Shown here: positions 11,596-24,952 of the stretch, piece after piece
Position numbering within the stretch: the stretch's first letter is position 1
How the letters are laid out: every line of letters starts with the position of its first letter
DNA from: Formicarius rufipectus
Taxonomy: Eukaryota; Chordata; Aves; Passeriformes; Formicariidae
Assembly: GCA_013399695.1 (NCBI GenBank)
Contig: VXAU01002296.1
Location: 912,406 to 976,405 of the forward strand
Direction of reading: 5' to 3'
Length of the DNA: 64,000 nt
The notes under the pieces: generated by a model
What the model was told of the DNA's origin: nothing
Database searches by the model: none
Seen by the model: only the letters and a program-made list of their open reading frames with translations
Made by a program: the position numbers and the translations under genes

Positions 11596-14500
11596 TTTCT
11601 TTCAAATTTTCAACCTAATTTTAGGAGAGACCATTTAAATGCCAAGAAACTTCTCGTGGCTTCAACCTGTATCCCTTGGAACTCGCATACACTCTACAGT
11701 GTTGTAACTATCTCTTTTAGGCATGAAAAGATACCTCTTCTAAATGTTTCATAATGGGAGTATTATGCATATTTTAAGTGCCTCTGTATTTAACTATCTT
11801 CAATAATACTCTTATTTATAAAGGATATGTTTTTGCTAAACAGGAGCTACTGAAAGTGCATTTAAATGGAGTGCAGTAAGCCCTTCAAAAACACTTTAAA
11901 AAGCACTGTCCATAGGCAAAAGTGGAATTTAAAATCCCTGAAAGGGATGAAACTTTCAAAGACTATTATGAACAAAAATAGTTAAGTTCAGAGAATTAAA
12001 AAGAAACAAAGCTACAGGGGTACACACAAATTACTAATTTTATGTTCACCACATGGTGCTTTGGGACATCTTATTTTTGCACAGCAAATATGGGCCATGA
12101 TAAGCAATATATGTGAGGACTGATAGAGCCTGGGGCAATGCTGCCTGATGGTGCTCAGTCTGGGACTCTGCTCTGTGGAGTCAGGCAAGAGCAGAACTTG
12201 TTGCCCACTACAGTGTGCCTTACACTCTGTCTCTTGTGTCCAGGGCTTTGCAGTACTTCTACAAACAATAATTATTCTCCTGACATTGTTGGAGAAGATG
12301 AGGCAGGGAGTGTAGCAGTTCACTAATGTTCAAACTGTGTATCATTTCAAGAGCAAGAAATAAAACTCAAAATTCCTAATTTCCATTTTCTATTCATCCC
12401 ACTAAATTTTGCTGTCTTACAGCACCACATAAAGGGAAAACTAACTAATTTCTATTTTTCTCTTTCCTATAGTTGTACTACCAAAAAATAACCAAGATCA
12501 TTCTTCTATAAATGAGATTTTTAAAAGCGTAACTATAGACTGAACAAATAAACATCGCAAAATGCTTCTAATTTTTTTATTAATTTATACCACTGATGAA
12601 ATAGTAATTTGATGCAGAAATACTGGATTACTAAATTTTTCATTTTACTGTAATATTGACTTTTGTACAGTCTACCCTGCAATTCACACAAACTCTGTTT
12701 TATCTTGTCACCAGTGTGGATGTATTGTGCTTATCTTGAAACTTAAACAGTAAATGCTGCTGTGGCTTGCTTTGTCTATTGCACAAAGAAAATAAACATT
12801 CTTCTGTTACCTTTGTTGCTTTATCTTGAAAGTGCAGTGGAACAGAATTGCAAAGTGTCCGCATTCCTGTTTAATGAGCATGTTTACAGCTGGACTACGT
12901 GGGTCTAGTGGCTTTATGGTAAAAAGTAGTATTACTGTTTATTCACACCAAAATCCTGACCTGGTGTAATATTAAGCCTCTGACAGTGCTCAGCTAAGAC
13001 GAAAGTGGGGTTCTGTCTTAATGTGTCCATTTTTAGAAGACAACTGCATCTGTCCTAAATACTGTGGTGACCGAGTGGAACCCTAAAACAGTTGATATGC
13101 TTTGATAACAAAGGAGAGGATTTCAGTATTTCATTTTATTTTATTATTTCATTTAATTTCATTTTACTTTAATTTAACATTACTATTCTTACAGAAAGCT
13201 AGCATCTCCTGCAGATATCATTATTTGATACTATTAAACCTAGGGTATGGCCTTTTCCTAGATCAAAGAAGCAAAGATTTAAGTTCAGCAGTGTGGGTTT
13301 GAGGACATTTTATTCTCCAGCTGCACCTTCTGATGCCAAAGAATGTCCCAATGCCCTGTGCAAATTTGACAAGCAGAAGCCACCAGAAAGAATGAAATTG
13401 CATTCAAGAGAGCTTAAAATCTTCATAGGAGGACCTTGTTAACACTACTTCTACACCTTAAGATCTGAAATCATGTGTTTTGATGGAATATAAACTTATG
13501 GAAATCATTTGGAGAGACATAAGTGTGTAGCCTTACTTAAAAAGAGGAGCAGTGCTTTGCAAAATCCCTCAGGAGAGCCTGAGCTTCTTCATAGTAATGA
13601 AGAAATGTCAGTGGAAGTTGATGGTGCGTGTGTGCATGTGTATGCATGTTGCAGGGAAGGGGAAAAAGGAAGGAGGCAGGCTCCAGAATTTTTACATTTC
13701 AAATGTCTTTTGGAAATCACTTGTGTACTCTAACACATGGTCCCAAACTCTTTCTGTGCTATTAAAAATGGTCTGCATACAAATCAGTCTGCTGTAAAAA
13801 ATTGCTTTGACAATGGCAGTTTTAAGTGGTTGATGGCTTCAAGTATGCAGGATCTCCCTTTGCTCTTGATCCAGTGAAAAAGGGAGAATGTTTATGTGTT
13901 ATACATGCATTTGTGTGATGGTAAAATAGAGCATATTCTTCTCTTTTATTTCTCATCTGGTTTATTCTCCATGTCTTAGACTTTTTGAGGAAGACAAAAG
14001 TATTGTTTAGTTTATACACCATCCCTATCCATTAGTAACTCTGTAATGTCTCCCTCAAAACCTGGAAAGTTAATTGAAGCATTTCAGAAACTTGAATAGA
14101 CTTTAAACCTCACTTGTATTCCCTTCCTCCCTTCTGTTCAGAAACATAACCATGTACATCACACTATACAGATATTTTTTCTTTCTATGAGCCCAGTTCA
14201 AGTCCTTAATACAAGCTGGTCAGCCAAAGGCAAAGACTGCTAAGCACCTCAGTTATGGCCATATATAGGAGCCCTGTACCTGAACTCAGACCCCTTAGGT
14301 TTGTCTGTCTTTTGATAATACTTTTGATAATAATCAGAGGTGCCTTCTCAAAGTTTTATAAATTTTAAAAACACAATTGTAAAAATGTTTAATATCTGGT
14401 GATCAAAGTCCTACAGCTTTTATACAGTAAGCTATGTATTCTACAGAGTAGCTAAAACACTTTAGAGAGACAAAAACTTGCTTCTAAAGAAGGTTGTTTG

Positions 14501-17500
14501 TTTTATAAATAAAGCATTGTGCAAGACATATACACTAAACTGAGAAACTTATTTCTTTTAATATGAAAAGAATCAGTGGGAATAACTGTAAGAAATAAAA
14601 ATTTAATTTTGAGCAGTGAACACACTTCAACCCCAAAACATTGGATTGATTTTCCAGAGCTTTATTCTGATTTTTCTTGTTGTTCCACAGAGTGCTGTTT
14701 GCCTCACGGTGTGAAGCATGCTACCATACCATGTTGTTACCAGGCACTGAGCAGTTACTTGCATCAGACAGCTGCAGAGAGTCACATATGAGTGATGCAG
14801 CATAATGTGGCTGCTTCCCTGCTCTCCCTCCCTTACAATTCTCTAGGTGCCTGTTCTCCAAAAGAAAGTTGAGTGTGCCGTTAGAGCTTTTGTTGTTGTT
14901 GCTTTGGCTTTTAGAAAGTTAACTGAAACTTACAGAGCTGTGTGCCTGTACTACTTTATGACCCTTAAATCCCTGGTACTACCTTTTTGTTCTGCCTATT
15001 TCAGACAAAAAAGAAATTTGAATAGGATTTACACCAGGGACTTTTAATGCATCGTTTTGCCCCTTTTTATCACACCATGTCAGCCAAGCATGTCAAGTGT
15101 TATAATAGTAGGGTTGGTAAAAAGGGGAGCTATAAAGTTGAAAATAGTACTATATTACTAACTGTTGTGAAAGAGTTTTAGGAAAATGGAGCGAATGACC
15201 AATTTAATTTATTAATCTTGTGCTGTGATTGCTCGCATAGCTTCTGGTATACTGAAATTACTAATGTAATGGAAAAAATAGGCTCTTTCCGTCTGCAATT
15301 TATTAGTGCTCGTCCTCCTATTTTCTCATTTAGAGATGGCTTAACTTAAGGCAACATGAAAAGATTGCTGGATGTGGAAAGAACTTTGTAGTGCTTTGCA
15401 ACGCGATTGTTCAGACTTCAAAGCAACCCTTAGAAAAACTGTAAATAAGGACTAAGGCATAAAAATATACCAGCACCTAGGAATATTCAGCACACTGCAC
15501 ACCAGAACTGAATCCAAGCCCTGGCAAAGAGCCAGATGCTGGGGATAAATCTGGAAGGGTTTAATACATGCTGAAGAACTGATCCACTTGGAAACAAACT
15601 AGGTGGGTGTACTTATCTCCTTGTCGCATACTATAGCAATTTTGCTACTTTGAATATAAAATAGGACTTGTCATCATGTAACAGACCACAATCTAGTGCT
15701 CCGGCTGCCCGGAGCTAAAACTTTGAATTTATAGGTAGTTTTCACACCCATCCAGAAAGAATTTTTCTTGTGTTTGTAATTTTTAATGGGCAGTTGGATA
15801 GAGACATTCAGATCTATGAATATAGGTTAGAGTAGTTTCAGTACAGAAAGATATGATATTAAAGGCTGGGAGAGGTGATTAAGTGAACACAAATAAGTCT
15901 GAGTCATAAAATAATATAAAACAAAAGTTCTGGATGAGTAATTTGTAGAAGTTGCCATAGTTATACTACAAAACATTTCTGTTTGTATATGCACAAATTA
16001 TCTGTTTCCTGCTAACTGTAACAATACTGATTTGTACAGGTTGGCTTAAAATTGTTTTCAACCATTAAATCTTATGTGAAAAATTGGCAGATAAGATGCT
16101 GGTATTTGAACTTAAAACTACTGTCTCATGTCAGAAAACAGGCTATATGTATATTTTAGAATCTGAAGCAAGGAGAAAATATGGAGATTTTCAGTGTCAT
16201 AGCTAAGCAGTAAAACTTTGAGATATAAAAGCTTTCCCAGTAAAAGGGCTCTGTAGAAAGTAATTATTAAGTACAAAATAAAATGTTAGATTTCTGTTAG
16301 GCTTGCTCTATATCCCAGTTTCTCTTTTCCTTCAAAATATATCTCTCTATTGTTGCAGGTTTCACTGGGGAAAAACTAGCTTCAAATTTATCCCTAAGCT
16401 AAAACCTATAAAATATTTGACAAAATATTAGATATTTTGAAAACTGTGTTAAATATAAACTCTCTTGTTGCTGGTGTACATTGTCTATGCATTGCACGTC
16501 CAAATGCTGTTCAGATATAATAAGAAGATAGTACTACCCAAATATACATTTTTTAGATCTTAGAGCCTTTTGAAGAGCTGCACAGTCAATGCCTATGTGT
16601 ACATGAAGACCTCTGCAGATTTTTCCTTGGAACTGTAGGTTTTGCCTCTTAAACAGCCCCCGTCATCCCCTCTACTTTTCTTCTTTTCTTTCTCCTCTCA
16701 TCCTCCATTCATACATACCTATTGCGCTGTTACAATTTTTGGCCAGTGTATGAAATTATTTATAATTGTGCAAATCTGATGTTCAATAAAATCCTTTTAC
16801 TGCTGCAAACTCTCCTATTAACAGAGTCTGTTAGCTAATAAGAAAGCACGAGTGGTACTTGTACAGGATTGCTATCATACAAAATCTTTCACAAGGGAAG
16901 GATGTAGCTCATTTATTTCAGACAGATCTCTTCGAATCACAATGATTTTTGCTTGTTAACCCTTTCTGTCATGAGAGCTGTTCAGTAAAAGTCAAGAGAT
17001 GACCTTCCAATATGTTCTACTGTGGCAGGCTAATCATTTCCTATGTGGAATGGCATCTTCCTTCTGAGTGATCAGCAAGTAGATTAATGCCAGTTGAACA
17101 GTGCATTCAAAATGGCACAGACCTGACAATTAATTAATTTGTAGGATCTTACATTCAGCTCTTGAAAATTAGGCAGCTCACTTTAGCCTGTACGTTGGGC
17201 ATAACAACAGGTTTTGAGAGGAGTGGTTAGTGTATCAGAATGTAGTGGTGTGACACAAACATGGTTTTTTGTCTCTAATGCAATTGTTTGTGTACATCTT
17301 GTGTCATAAACTTTGTTCTTTTCTGAACTTGCTCCAGAATGCAAGACTGTGATCACTTTTTAATATTTGCTGTAAATCTCTACCTCTGCCTCTTGACACC
17401 AGGATAGGGATTAATATTATAGGGTTTTTTTATAATTACTATTTACTGTATTTGCAATATTCTAAATATCTCCCAATATGTAATTTTTGGAGGATAAATA

Positions 17501-18902
17501 CTGTATAGAAACATCACCTCACTATGAACTGAGCAAAAGAAGACAAAATAATATTAGGAATGATATTGTCTGTTCTTAACTTTATTTATCTGCTGACAAA
17601 ATATTTAGCACAAAATGAAACATATGATTTAGGTTGTTTTCACTTAATAGCTTATGTTTAAAAGAGGGGTCAAAAGCTAAACAATATTCAAATATTTTAA
17701 TCTGATGTATTTCAAATAATTGATTACAAAGTTGGCAATATTTATGTCTTAATAAAGACTTCAAAATAAAATAATTAACATAAATCTGTTTCTCAGTGCA
17801 GGGTAAATTAAAGAGAGATCAAAATACTCATAAACACACACATACATACATAGCCTCCCTGTTTGTTTATGTATGTTTGGTTTTGCTTTGAGAGGTCCCA
17901 AATTAAATTTTTTTAATGCCCAGGCATAAAAACAATTTTTTTTTTTTTAACAATTCTACTTATAAGGGAAATTCGTGCTTTAATCTGAGTTATTTGGGCT
18001 AAGAAGCCAGAACTCCCAGTTAAAATATTTAGCATTTTATCTCTTTATGTGTTATTAAGTATGATCGTTTAATAATGGTAGAAAACAAATTGGCCTCTTG
18101 ATGTAAAGATCAAAGAGAGAAAAGACAAGGACAAGTCAGGTTCCTCTAACCTGCCAACCTGTAGTGCTTGTTATTAACCACAGAAGACTCTCTCAGATAG
18201 TGCTAAGTACTCAACTTTCTTTGACTTTGTTAAATTTCTCTGGGAGCAGTAAGAGAGCCAAAAATGTGCTGGTAAGGACTATTAGGCATTTTTTGAGAAT
18301 GCGTCATTTCATATAAGCCATCAAAATATCTTCTCCTTCCTACCTTCTGTTGGATGAATAAGTCAGACCATAGATCTCATTGCCAATTCAGTTAACCCCT
18401 TCATATTGTGTGCAATTTTTTACCATGCTTTATTGCAAAGCTCTCACAGTTAATTAAGTTGCATATAACAATTAGTCACTTAATTGCATTAAAATAGCAA
18501 ACACACTGAGACATTTGGAGTTAGTATGCTGTCGCCCTTCTCAGAAAATAATATAAATGAGCTTGCAGCTCCTTGCCAGCAGTAGAAAAATTACGCTTTT
18601 CTGGAACCATGTATGCTCAAAGAGGGATTTGTGCTGCTCAACACATCTGTGTTGGCTCCAGTTAGTTTCCAATAGGACTCACAGTTTGGCAAAAAAATAC
18701 TTTTTTACTTAGTGAAACCTTCCTTCAGCATGATAGGTGCAGGCAAATTCATAATATATTCCACTCTTCTGGTGGAATAACAGATGTGCAGGAGTCTCTT
18801 TCAAATGTGGAGCAATTAGAGACATGAATGGGCTTACAGTTTCTGCCCACATAGCTTATACCATAAAGACATTCCTGTATTGGCATTAAAGGACTTTGGA
18901 AC
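11596..18902. other. Unannotated non-coding stretch, no gene seen
   Basis: About 7.3 kb with no recognisable gene or repeat family. Small direct duplications are present, for example CTTTTGATAATA twice near 14310-14333. Segments around 15170-15350, 17060-17200 and 18425-18530 are rich in TAATTA-type motifs and could be conserved non-coding elements. Short open frames (12012-12326, 13509-13797, 14576-15047) have no recognisable domains. Confidence 0.5.
18425..18530. promoter_or_regulatory. Candidate conserved non-coding element
   Basis: TTAATTAA at 18450-18457, GCATAT near 18461 and TTAATTGCATT near 18480-18490 form a dense cluster of homeodomain- and POU-like motifs in otherwise plain sequence. 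This composition is typical of vertebrate developmental enhancers, but AT-rich DNA produces such motifs by chance. There is no direct evidence of function. Confidence 0.15.
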
Positions 18903-18935
18903 ATTCCCCAGTTCATTCCCCAGTTCATTCCCCAG
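18903..18935 (+). repeat. 12-bp tandem repeat, 2.75 units
   Basis: The unit ATTCCCCAGTTC occurs at 18903-18914 and 18915-18926, with a partial third copy to 18935. The units are identical, so this is a young minisatellite seed. It gives the repeated HSPV motif at the start of the accidental 129-codon frame at 18896-19285. Confidence 0.95.
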
Positions 18936-19329
18936 ATGTCTCAAGCTTTCACCTTACCTTTAGACATACCCTTGCAATCTCATATACTCTACAGATGGCA
19001 TTATTGCTGTGGCAATGTAAAATTCCCACTCTTAAAATAGACCATCTTGACCAGTGCTGGTTTACTGGTTGCTCCCCATGGAAAAGTAAAGGGAAACTGC
19101 ACTTCCAACTCCAGCGACATAGTGCTAATATTTCAAAAATGAAGAGACATACCCATAGGACTGGTGAGGTGCTACCTTTGTTTCTCCAGGCAGGAAAAAG
19201 CGGGGTGGGTTGTAATTGGAGCAAAGACTTCTTGATGAACAATAAATTCACTGAGCAATGCAATTTGTGGGGGGCGGGTATTTAGCTATCCATGGACATC
19301 AGTGGTGCTGAATGGATTCAGGCTAGGTT

Positions 19330-19640
19330 CAGAAGCAGGAAAAAAGAGCGGTGAAGCTGTGGGAGCCTTGGGTTCAATTCCTTACTCTGCTTAAGGACAT
19401 CTGAAATCACAGCTCCTATGTCCCAGGAGAACACCTTAGCTTCTAGTCAAGCTTAAAGAGTCACTCACATTCTCTTGCTCAATTAATATTTAAATACATT
19501 ATGGCAAGTGCCACTGCTCCCACAGGAGGGATTTCAGGAGCTCCACACTCAAACACCTAATAGTGTGGTGGTTAAGCTTGTCTCCTGAGTGGCACAAGAC
19601 CCTGGTCCAAACCCACTCTGTCTGATTCAGGGAGATGCTG
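19330..19640 (+). repeat. Possible ancient tRNA-derived repeat, degenerate
   Basis: At 19563-19620 there is a GTGGTGGTTAAGC segment followed by CCCTGGTCCAAACCC. These are spaced like the A- and B-boxes of a tRNA-derived promoter, and the following CTCTGTCTGATTCAGGG resembles ancient amniote tRNA-like repeats that I know only in outline. A similar B-box-like GGGTTCAATTCC lies near 19370. The match is partial and I cannot name the family. The long frame at 19589-19975 starts inside this segment and has no recognisable protein features. Confidence 0.35.
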
Positions 19641-22570
19641 GGACCAAGAACTCTCTGGGGAAAGCTGTTCCAGTTTGCCTGGGGTACCTAAATATTCATG
19701 GAGCTAAGCAGGGAAAAAAAGGGCTTTCTGGCATTGCAGACGAGAAGCATTGCAGATGCAATTGCTGGGTTCCAGCCTCTGCTGTAGTTAATGCAAAGTG
19801 GAACAGTGCCTGGGGACTGGCTTGGCCCTGGCCCTTGACTTCCCTCAGAGCTTTGCTAGTGCTTGCTGGTCAGCAAAATCTCCTGGCAGGTGAGAGCTCA
19901 GGATTGTATCTCTCAATCGGAAGAGAGGTCTCACGAAGCTTGGGTGAGTTTCTCACCAACAGGGCTATTAATTAAAGTAGCTGCTCACTGGAACAATTGT
20001 GAATTTATCCCTTTCTTTGCTTTGACTTTTGTGGATATGCCCATACTACTGGGTTTTGAATGGAATGTTTTGTATTGGTTAGAAAGAGATTGTGTTATTT
20101 TCCCTCTTCTTTCAAAGAGTGTTCTTGCATATAATATTGAGCTGAATAATTTAATTTTTTTTAGTTCTTGGATAGTGATAATTTGCAAAACACCTGTTTG
20201 CATGCAGACAGTGAGTAAAAGCCTTTAAAATAATTGATTCTTGTATGAGATTGACTTTATAGCAGTACTCACCATAGGGATGAAATTTATCCCTGTGTGG
20301 TAAACCAAAGCAAACTGAAATGGAAATGTCTGCCTATAGAAAAGTCTGTAAATTGTCGACAGGTATGTTAGTGAAGGGTAAGGGACTTCACCAGTTCCCC
20401 TTCTCCTTTACTCTGTCTCATCCCCCAAGAAATGTCATGTCAGAAGCAGCAGAGATGTGGAACAGACAGAGAGCAACTGAGTGACTTTTCTTTAATTTCA
20501 TTTTGTAGACAACAATTTTGTACTTCCAAACAAGAAGGTCAGACCTGAGGTTAGGAAGATATATCTTAGAATAAATTCTCTTTGCAGTGCATCAAAATCC
20601 TCAAACAAGTTTCCCTTCTTCTTGTTTGTCATATTTTGCAATTATCCATTTTGAAACTCAAGTATTGTTTATAGTATATTTTATGTAAAATGGTACACAA
20701 AATTTAACAAAAAGACAAAAGTTCATGGTTTCTATAAAACTGAAATCCAGAGATACAATTGTACTGCTGTTGTAACATGTTCTATAAGACTACAGTCAGA
20801 TCATGCCCACAGTAAAGGTGATAGATCTGGGCCAGAATCCCATAATTTCTGAATCATATATATAATCTCTAAACTCTTACTTAGGTCATGCTATGACATT
20901 GATTTTTAAATAGGATGTCCACTGAAATCAATTTTTTGCTGTGCTTAAAAGAATAGGTGAAATATAAGCAATGGAAGTGTGTGTTTTGCACTGTATAACA
21001 TTCCTCATTTTCTGCAGTAAGATATCCTCTCTTTGTTTGAATTTAGAAGGCCATGAAGTCCTCATTTTCTCTCCTCAATTTTTAGTTCATTCAGTGTAGT
21101 AGGAATAAATAGGTTTGTGCAGCATCTGAAAGTAGAACGCTTTTCATATTCTTCTGCCATTTACTGTACCTCTACACTTATTGCACATTCACAGTTGCAT
21201 GACAGTTCCTACCAACATAATGAGACCCATGGTTGGACTGAGACATTATTAGAGATCTCTCTGAACTGGTCAGACAGCGTACTATTATAAAATAATAAAA
21301 AAGTATGCCATTTTTAACATGGTCAGTAAATAAAAGACAGTGCTCTCTGGATGCCTGCTGATGTGAAAGACCAGAAATATTTCAGTCCATTGTGATTTAT
21401 AATCGTCAAATATGTATGAATAATACAGATAAGATGAACTCCCTAAGCAGTTCAAGTGCTTTCAAACACAGCGATTCTCACCTGATGACCTTTAGTTTAA
21501 AGGTGAACTGCAAAGGATTTGCTAAAAAAATTAGACTTGTGCCTTCTTTTGCTTCATTCCAGTGTATAAAACAAATGTAATGGTCTGTATTTTAGATGGC
21601 TCTACTAACTCCATTTTTTTTTCCTCCAGACTAGAGAGATTAAAAAATACAATTTGAGGTCTACTTTAGAGTCTTGGAAACTCTTTTGGAGCTCATACTG
21701 GAGTTTATCAACTCGTAATTATAAGGGGATTTTTTTTAATAAAAAGTTGAAATAATAATTGAAATGAAATGTTAAAATGAAACAAAATAAAATTAACAAA
21801 TAGCATAGAGAGACAAAAGTAGCTGAAATCTGGTCTGTTCATGTGTCATTATTTGTGAATTATCTTTGAGTAATCACAGGTTAGAGACTACATTTGCTGT
21901 GCATTTGGACAAGGTAATGCACATGGAGTGATGTTCTCATGCATTATGACTACGAAATTAAATAATAATAGTAATAATAAAATCTAGAAAAAGGAGAAAA
22001 ATATTTCAGGAATAAGATTAATACTCAGACATGGAAGACTGATGCAAAAGAAAATGCTTGATAATAGCAAAAGCTCAAAGAAGAAGGGAAATACCTACTA
22101 TTATTGCAGAGATGGCTACAAGGGAAGCTAGGAGCTTTATGGCATCTCCTCATTCTCACACCAAGTGGAGTGCTGATCCTAATTACTTGTAAATGAGACT
22201 TTGATTATTGGACTATAATTATGGTGTGATTATTTTTCTATTCAAATGATACAGAACCAGCAACTCTTTCCTCAACACTGCTAAACCTCAAATTTTTACT
22301 CATAGCTTTAGTGTTCTAGCAAAAACATGGCAGATTAAACTTGCTAAATACAGGTGATACTTAAGAGCACCAAAAACTTTAAATTTCTAATTCTAATATT
22401 TCTAATTGCAGGATAGTGGTCTTTCCATAAAGATTAGATTCACTCTTCTGTGTCTTTCTGTAGTTGATCAGTAGTTAATAATAATTACTCCTCTTTTAAA
22501 AACACATATTAAATAGAGTTGACAATGATTTCACCAATTCTTTTTGCTTGGGATTTTAGTCAGTTGTCTC
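19641..22570. other. Unannotated non-coding stretch, no gene seen
   Basis: AT-rich, no repeat family recognised. The overlapping frames at 19863-20228 and 19985-20203 lie on opposite strands of the same DNA and neither resembles a protein. Confidence 0.5.
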
Positions 22571-23771
22571 CTAGGCATGAAAGTCAGGAGTGTTATATGC
22601 TGATATGGTATCATGGGAATCATGATCAGAATTTTTGCTGGAGTCTGGCTTCTCATCCAGAACTGATGTTATGTCCCACTCAGCAGTGTCAGGATCAGCT
22701 GCATTATCATTATCGGTAGAAGCAACAGCAGTGTCTTCTGGACATAAAACTTTTCCCATTTATGTCTGTGGATGTTTTTGATTCCTGATGTTTGAATAAT
22801 TGTTTGTTCTTTGCTATGACTTCCCGAAGCATACAGGAAGTATTAATATTAAATGGAAAAGATCTTATTTGATTTAGCTTATGGAGTCGGCAGTTTGAAG
22901 TCTTTAAGCTCAATTTTCCATTATGTCTCAGATTGTTAAGTGGCTTTCAGCGTGTCATTTAATACCCTATTTCTAATAAAACCTGACCAGAAATTAGTGT
23001 ATTTCCCCACTAAACAGTAGTGCTTAGAAGACATGCTCTAAACTGATTGTGAATTGCTCAGAGATTGTTTTATAGGGTGCATAATTTTTTTAAAACTCCT
23101 AAGTTACTGTGTCCACTTTGATTGAGAAGGAATTGCAGAGCTACAGTGTCTGTATGTTGCTGTACCTCAGTGTCTGCAGGATAGCAATTACATCATTTGT
23201 ATGTATTTTCATTATGAGAAAGGCTTAGTGGTAATGGTCTCATTAAGCTGAAGCATATCAGATCATCCTGGTATGGCTGATGTCAAGATATTTTTTCTCC
23301 CTTAATTTGCTCACTTTTCATAAAACAGTGAGAAACTAACAGTTTAGACAGATCTTATCATAAAAGGGGTGCTAACTTACTCTTAAAAGTGGTTCAATGT
23401 GTTGAAAACCAAAAATGTTCAAATTGCAGACCACTTGACCTCTTTGTGATTCACCAGCAGATGTTGACAGATGGCACATGTGGACATAACACTTCTTTTA
23501 TGGAAATGTTTCTCTTTGCTTTGCCAGTCTTTAAGATACAAAGTGTGTGATTGTTGTTTGCTGTCTGACTTTCATGTGTGAATTCCTTTAGAACCATATG
23601 TATTTCACATTTCATCACTTGTGGTGAACATCTTGCTGCGTGATATGCTGTTCCTCCATGCTGAACACTCTGTCCTGAATGACATGCTCTCAGCTGTCCA
23701 TAAGCTTCTTTTCTGTTGATAAAAAGAATGTTATGCTTTCCATGCAGCTGTCTTAATTTCCCACATGTTTG
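22571..23771 (-). pseudogene. Possible pseudogene relic: chain of broken frames
   Basis: Three open segments follow each other on the minus strand. The first is a 106-codon stretch without a stop or an early start codon at 23771-23454. The second is at 22913-22710. The third is an acidic 62-codon frame at 22759-22571 that ends in a stop. The second and third overlap in different frames and could be joined by one frameshift in a G/A run near 22745. The acidic segment (about one fifth Asp/Glu, with a TAEWDITSVLDEKPDSS motif) has unusually protein-like codon use for this window. I recognise no family, and about 540 bases between the first and second segments show no continuous frame. It may be a decayed processed gene, a lost exon cluster or chance. 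Confidence 0.2.
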
Positions 23772-24816
23772 TTATAGAATATCTATATGTCTGGATTTTA
23801 TGTTCAGCAGCCAACATTCCTTGTATTATGGAAAAAAAAAGAGTTTTCCAAGTTGAGTGTGGATGAAACATGCTATGAGAAGAGATCCATCATCCTGGAC
23901 TGCATTCAATTCCATTGTTCAAAACAGTAAATGCAGGAGGAAAGGCTACTGCTTTAGTTGTAGTCTTTACATTTCACAGAGCATCTGAAGATCATTGGCA
24001 GGATGACTTGTCTCTAAATGTCAATGACAGGTATACGGTAATCAGAGCAATGTATCTGCAAAGGAGTGATCACTGAAAACACAGGTAAAAATGCAGAAGA
24101 AATTTGGTTTCTGTAATTTTTTTATGTGTTTCTAGTCCTAAGGTCTAGTCCTTTTGTTGTAATGCATGCCATATGATTTGATATTTTGTAATTGTTCACG
24201 TTAGACCTATGGATATATCTGCTCCAATATTTGATTGCAGTATTCTGGTTGATATGTAAAGGAATGAAAATGTCAGATTTAGTCAGAAGATGGATTCTGT
24301 TTTCAATTACTACACAGGTATTATCTGCCTTGTTCAAAGTGAGTCCTGAAAATATATATTGTAAGCAGAACTGTCTTTCTAAGTGATCTTGCATGGCTGT
24401 TAGGGCAAATGAGTTCCAAGAATGGAATGCAAAAGGTGTTCACTGACACTCAGCAGGATGTTCATTTATAATAGTGAGATCATTCATTGCTCCAGTACAG
24501 GCCATATTTTGCACGGTGCTTTTCTCAGGAACTTCTTAGTTACTATATATGTAAAGTTTTGGGGTTTTTTATTATTTCAGAAACAGTGTACTTGCTTCTT
24601 TTTCCTTCTCATCAACAGAACACATAGCATATGATAAAGAAAGAAATAGAGTTAATTCTCTAAGGAATGATGTGTCGTTGAAGAAAGGGATAACATAATC
24701 TTGGCCTTTATGTATATGTTTATATCCCTCTATGAGGAAAATACCCAATTTTTTTTTTGTTCTTAATACATTAGGTATTCATTTTATATATCAGTATTGA
24801 TTGTAACCAGGCCACA
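23772..24816. other. Non-coding stretch, no gene seen
   Basis: No repeat family or gene recognised. Open frames at 24122-24394 (minus) and 24192-24634 (plus) are on opposite strands of the same AT-rich DNA and have no protein features. Confidence 0.5.
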
Positions 24817-24952
24817 GTTTTTTTGTTTGGTTGGTTTTGTGTTTGTTTTTTTTTTGTTTGTTTTTGTTTTGTTTGGGTTTTTTGTTTTGTTTTGTTTTTT
24901 TGTTTTGTTTTGTTTTTGTGTTTTGTGGGGGGTTTTTTGTTTTGTTTTGGCT
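24817..24952 (+). repeat. T/G-rich low-complexity tract
   Basis: Nearly pure TTTG, TTTTG and GGG-interrupted T runs. The Phe/Cys/Val-rich frame on the plus strand and the Lys/Asn/Gln-rich frame on the minus strand across it are artefacts of the tract. Confidence 0.95.

Noticed and set aside
23454..23771. Ankyrin-like HGGTAYHAA segment in the minus-strand open frame
   Set aside because: One short match to an ankyrin turn without the helix pattern or a second repeat is not enough to name the domain.
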